41,719 nt of DNA, from the NCBI GenBank assembly GCA_027486835.1, contig JAIXOJ010000126.1:1-41719 (forward strand), given 5' to 3'. This stretch comes from Chitinophagaceae bacterium. Its GTDB lineage: Bacteria > Bacteroidota > Bacteroidia > Chitinophagales > Chitinophagaceae. Below the pieces are notes generated by a model. It had not been told where the DNA came from. It made no database searches and saw nothing but the letters and a program-made list of their open reading frames with translations. A program made the translations under genes and the position numbers. This document shows, in pieces, positions 41,302 through 41,719 of the stretch (position 1 is its first letter; every line of letters starts with the position of its first letter).

Positions 41302-41719
41302 ATGAAAAAGAATCGATTTGAACAATTTTTTTCTAACCTTTTTGATTCAAAAAAAATCATCAACAGCCGCTTGCAAATTTTTACCCGCTTTGTAATTGAA
41401 GCATTGATTTTGAACAACGAAGGGGACATTTTTAAGGACGTTATTGCCAGATTAAAAGCCGCTTATACGGTGTATTTTGGCAATTATGAAACCAAAAACC
41501 TCAATATTGCCCAAAGAATGGGTGCCACCAAAAGCTTGAATGACGTTACAGCTCTTTTTGCCGACTCGGTGCGTGCTAAGTATAATTTGATTGCCTCTGC
41601 TTATCCCGAAGGCAGTAAAGAATACATTGAGTTTTTCCCTTCTGGTCTTTCGGAATTTAGTAAATTAACTAGGGGCAATGTGTTAGTGGTGAGTAATAGA
41701 ATTGCCACCTGTGCTAAAA
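41302..41719 (+). CDS. Protein of unknown function, cut by the window edge
   Basis: An open frame from the ATG at 41302 (MKKNRFEQFFSNLFDSKKII) runs 139 codons to the edge without a stop. The N-terminal part looks soluble and helical (LQIFTRFVIEALILNNEGDI, VTALFADSVRAKYNLIASAY). No signal peptide, no motif I recognise. Codon use matches the neighbouring core genes, so it is probably real. Confidence 0.7.
   Translation, partial: MKKNRFEQFFSNLFDSKKIINSRLQIFTRFVIEALILNNEGDIFKDVIARLKAAYTVYFGNYETKNLNIAQRMGATKSLNDVTALFADSVRAKYNLIASAYPEGSKEYIEFFPSGLSEFSKLTRGNVLVVSNRIATCAK

Overview
The window reads as chromosomal DNA of a Bacteroidota bacterium, most likely a member of the Chitinophagaceae. It is AT-rich. 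It has several secreted proteins with type IX secretion (T9SS) C-terminal modules, two SusC-like TonB-dependent receptors with an N-terminal carboxypeptidase-regulatory-like domain, a GldM-like protein, and few Shine-Dalgarno sites. The family assignment is inference from protein style only.

Layout. 1-554 is a 20/21-bp tandem repeat cut by the window edge. 682-11804 holds a GNAT acetyltransferase, two TonB-dependent receptors and three T9SS cargo proteins, one of them a PQQ-type sugar dehydrogenase. 12283-17209 is a minus-strand carbohydrate and stress cluster: a GT4 fusion, a GH130 phosphorylase/hydrolase, a tiny lysine-rich protein, a universal stress protein and Dps. 17531-21483 holds an Rpn-type nuclease, recF, a DUF721/DciA-like gene, dtd and a MazG-like pyrophosphohydrolase. 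21606-23162 is a GT39 membrane glycosyltransferase. 23427-25886 is a histidine unit: promoter, His-rich leader peptide, attenuator, hisG and hisD. It is bracketed by two copies of a 93-bp miniature inverted-repeat element; a third copy lies at 1290. 26351-30085 is a giant choice-of-anchor-A T9SS protein.

The most interesting part is 30663-34285. A TROVE/Ro60-type protein (rsr) has an unusually good Shine-Dalgarno and a 31-bp palindrome in its promoter region. It is divergent from a WYL regulator that is interrupted by an in-frame TGA. Immediately downstream are six tandem, tightly packed Y-RNA-like genes. All six share an outer helix, an asymmetric internal loop (5' UGYCGUA or similar, 3' UURC) and a second 8-9 bp helix whose sequence differs in every copy while its pairing is kept. 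Two carry a complete circularly permuted tRNA mimic (T-arm, acceptor stem closed by a tetraloop, D-arm). The others carry degraded or alternative inserts, and one has none. This looks like a Ro-Y RNA system with a diversified set of exchangeable effector modules.

34436-40296 is an accessory island on the minus strand: a GldM-like protein, a ParE/antitoxin pair, a lipoprotein, an orphan antitoxin, a DUF262/DUF1524 GmrSD-like nuclease and an unknown protein. Repeats at gene ends suggest cassette-like insertion. The right end holds a MarC fragment, 41-bp repeats and a gene cut by the window edge.
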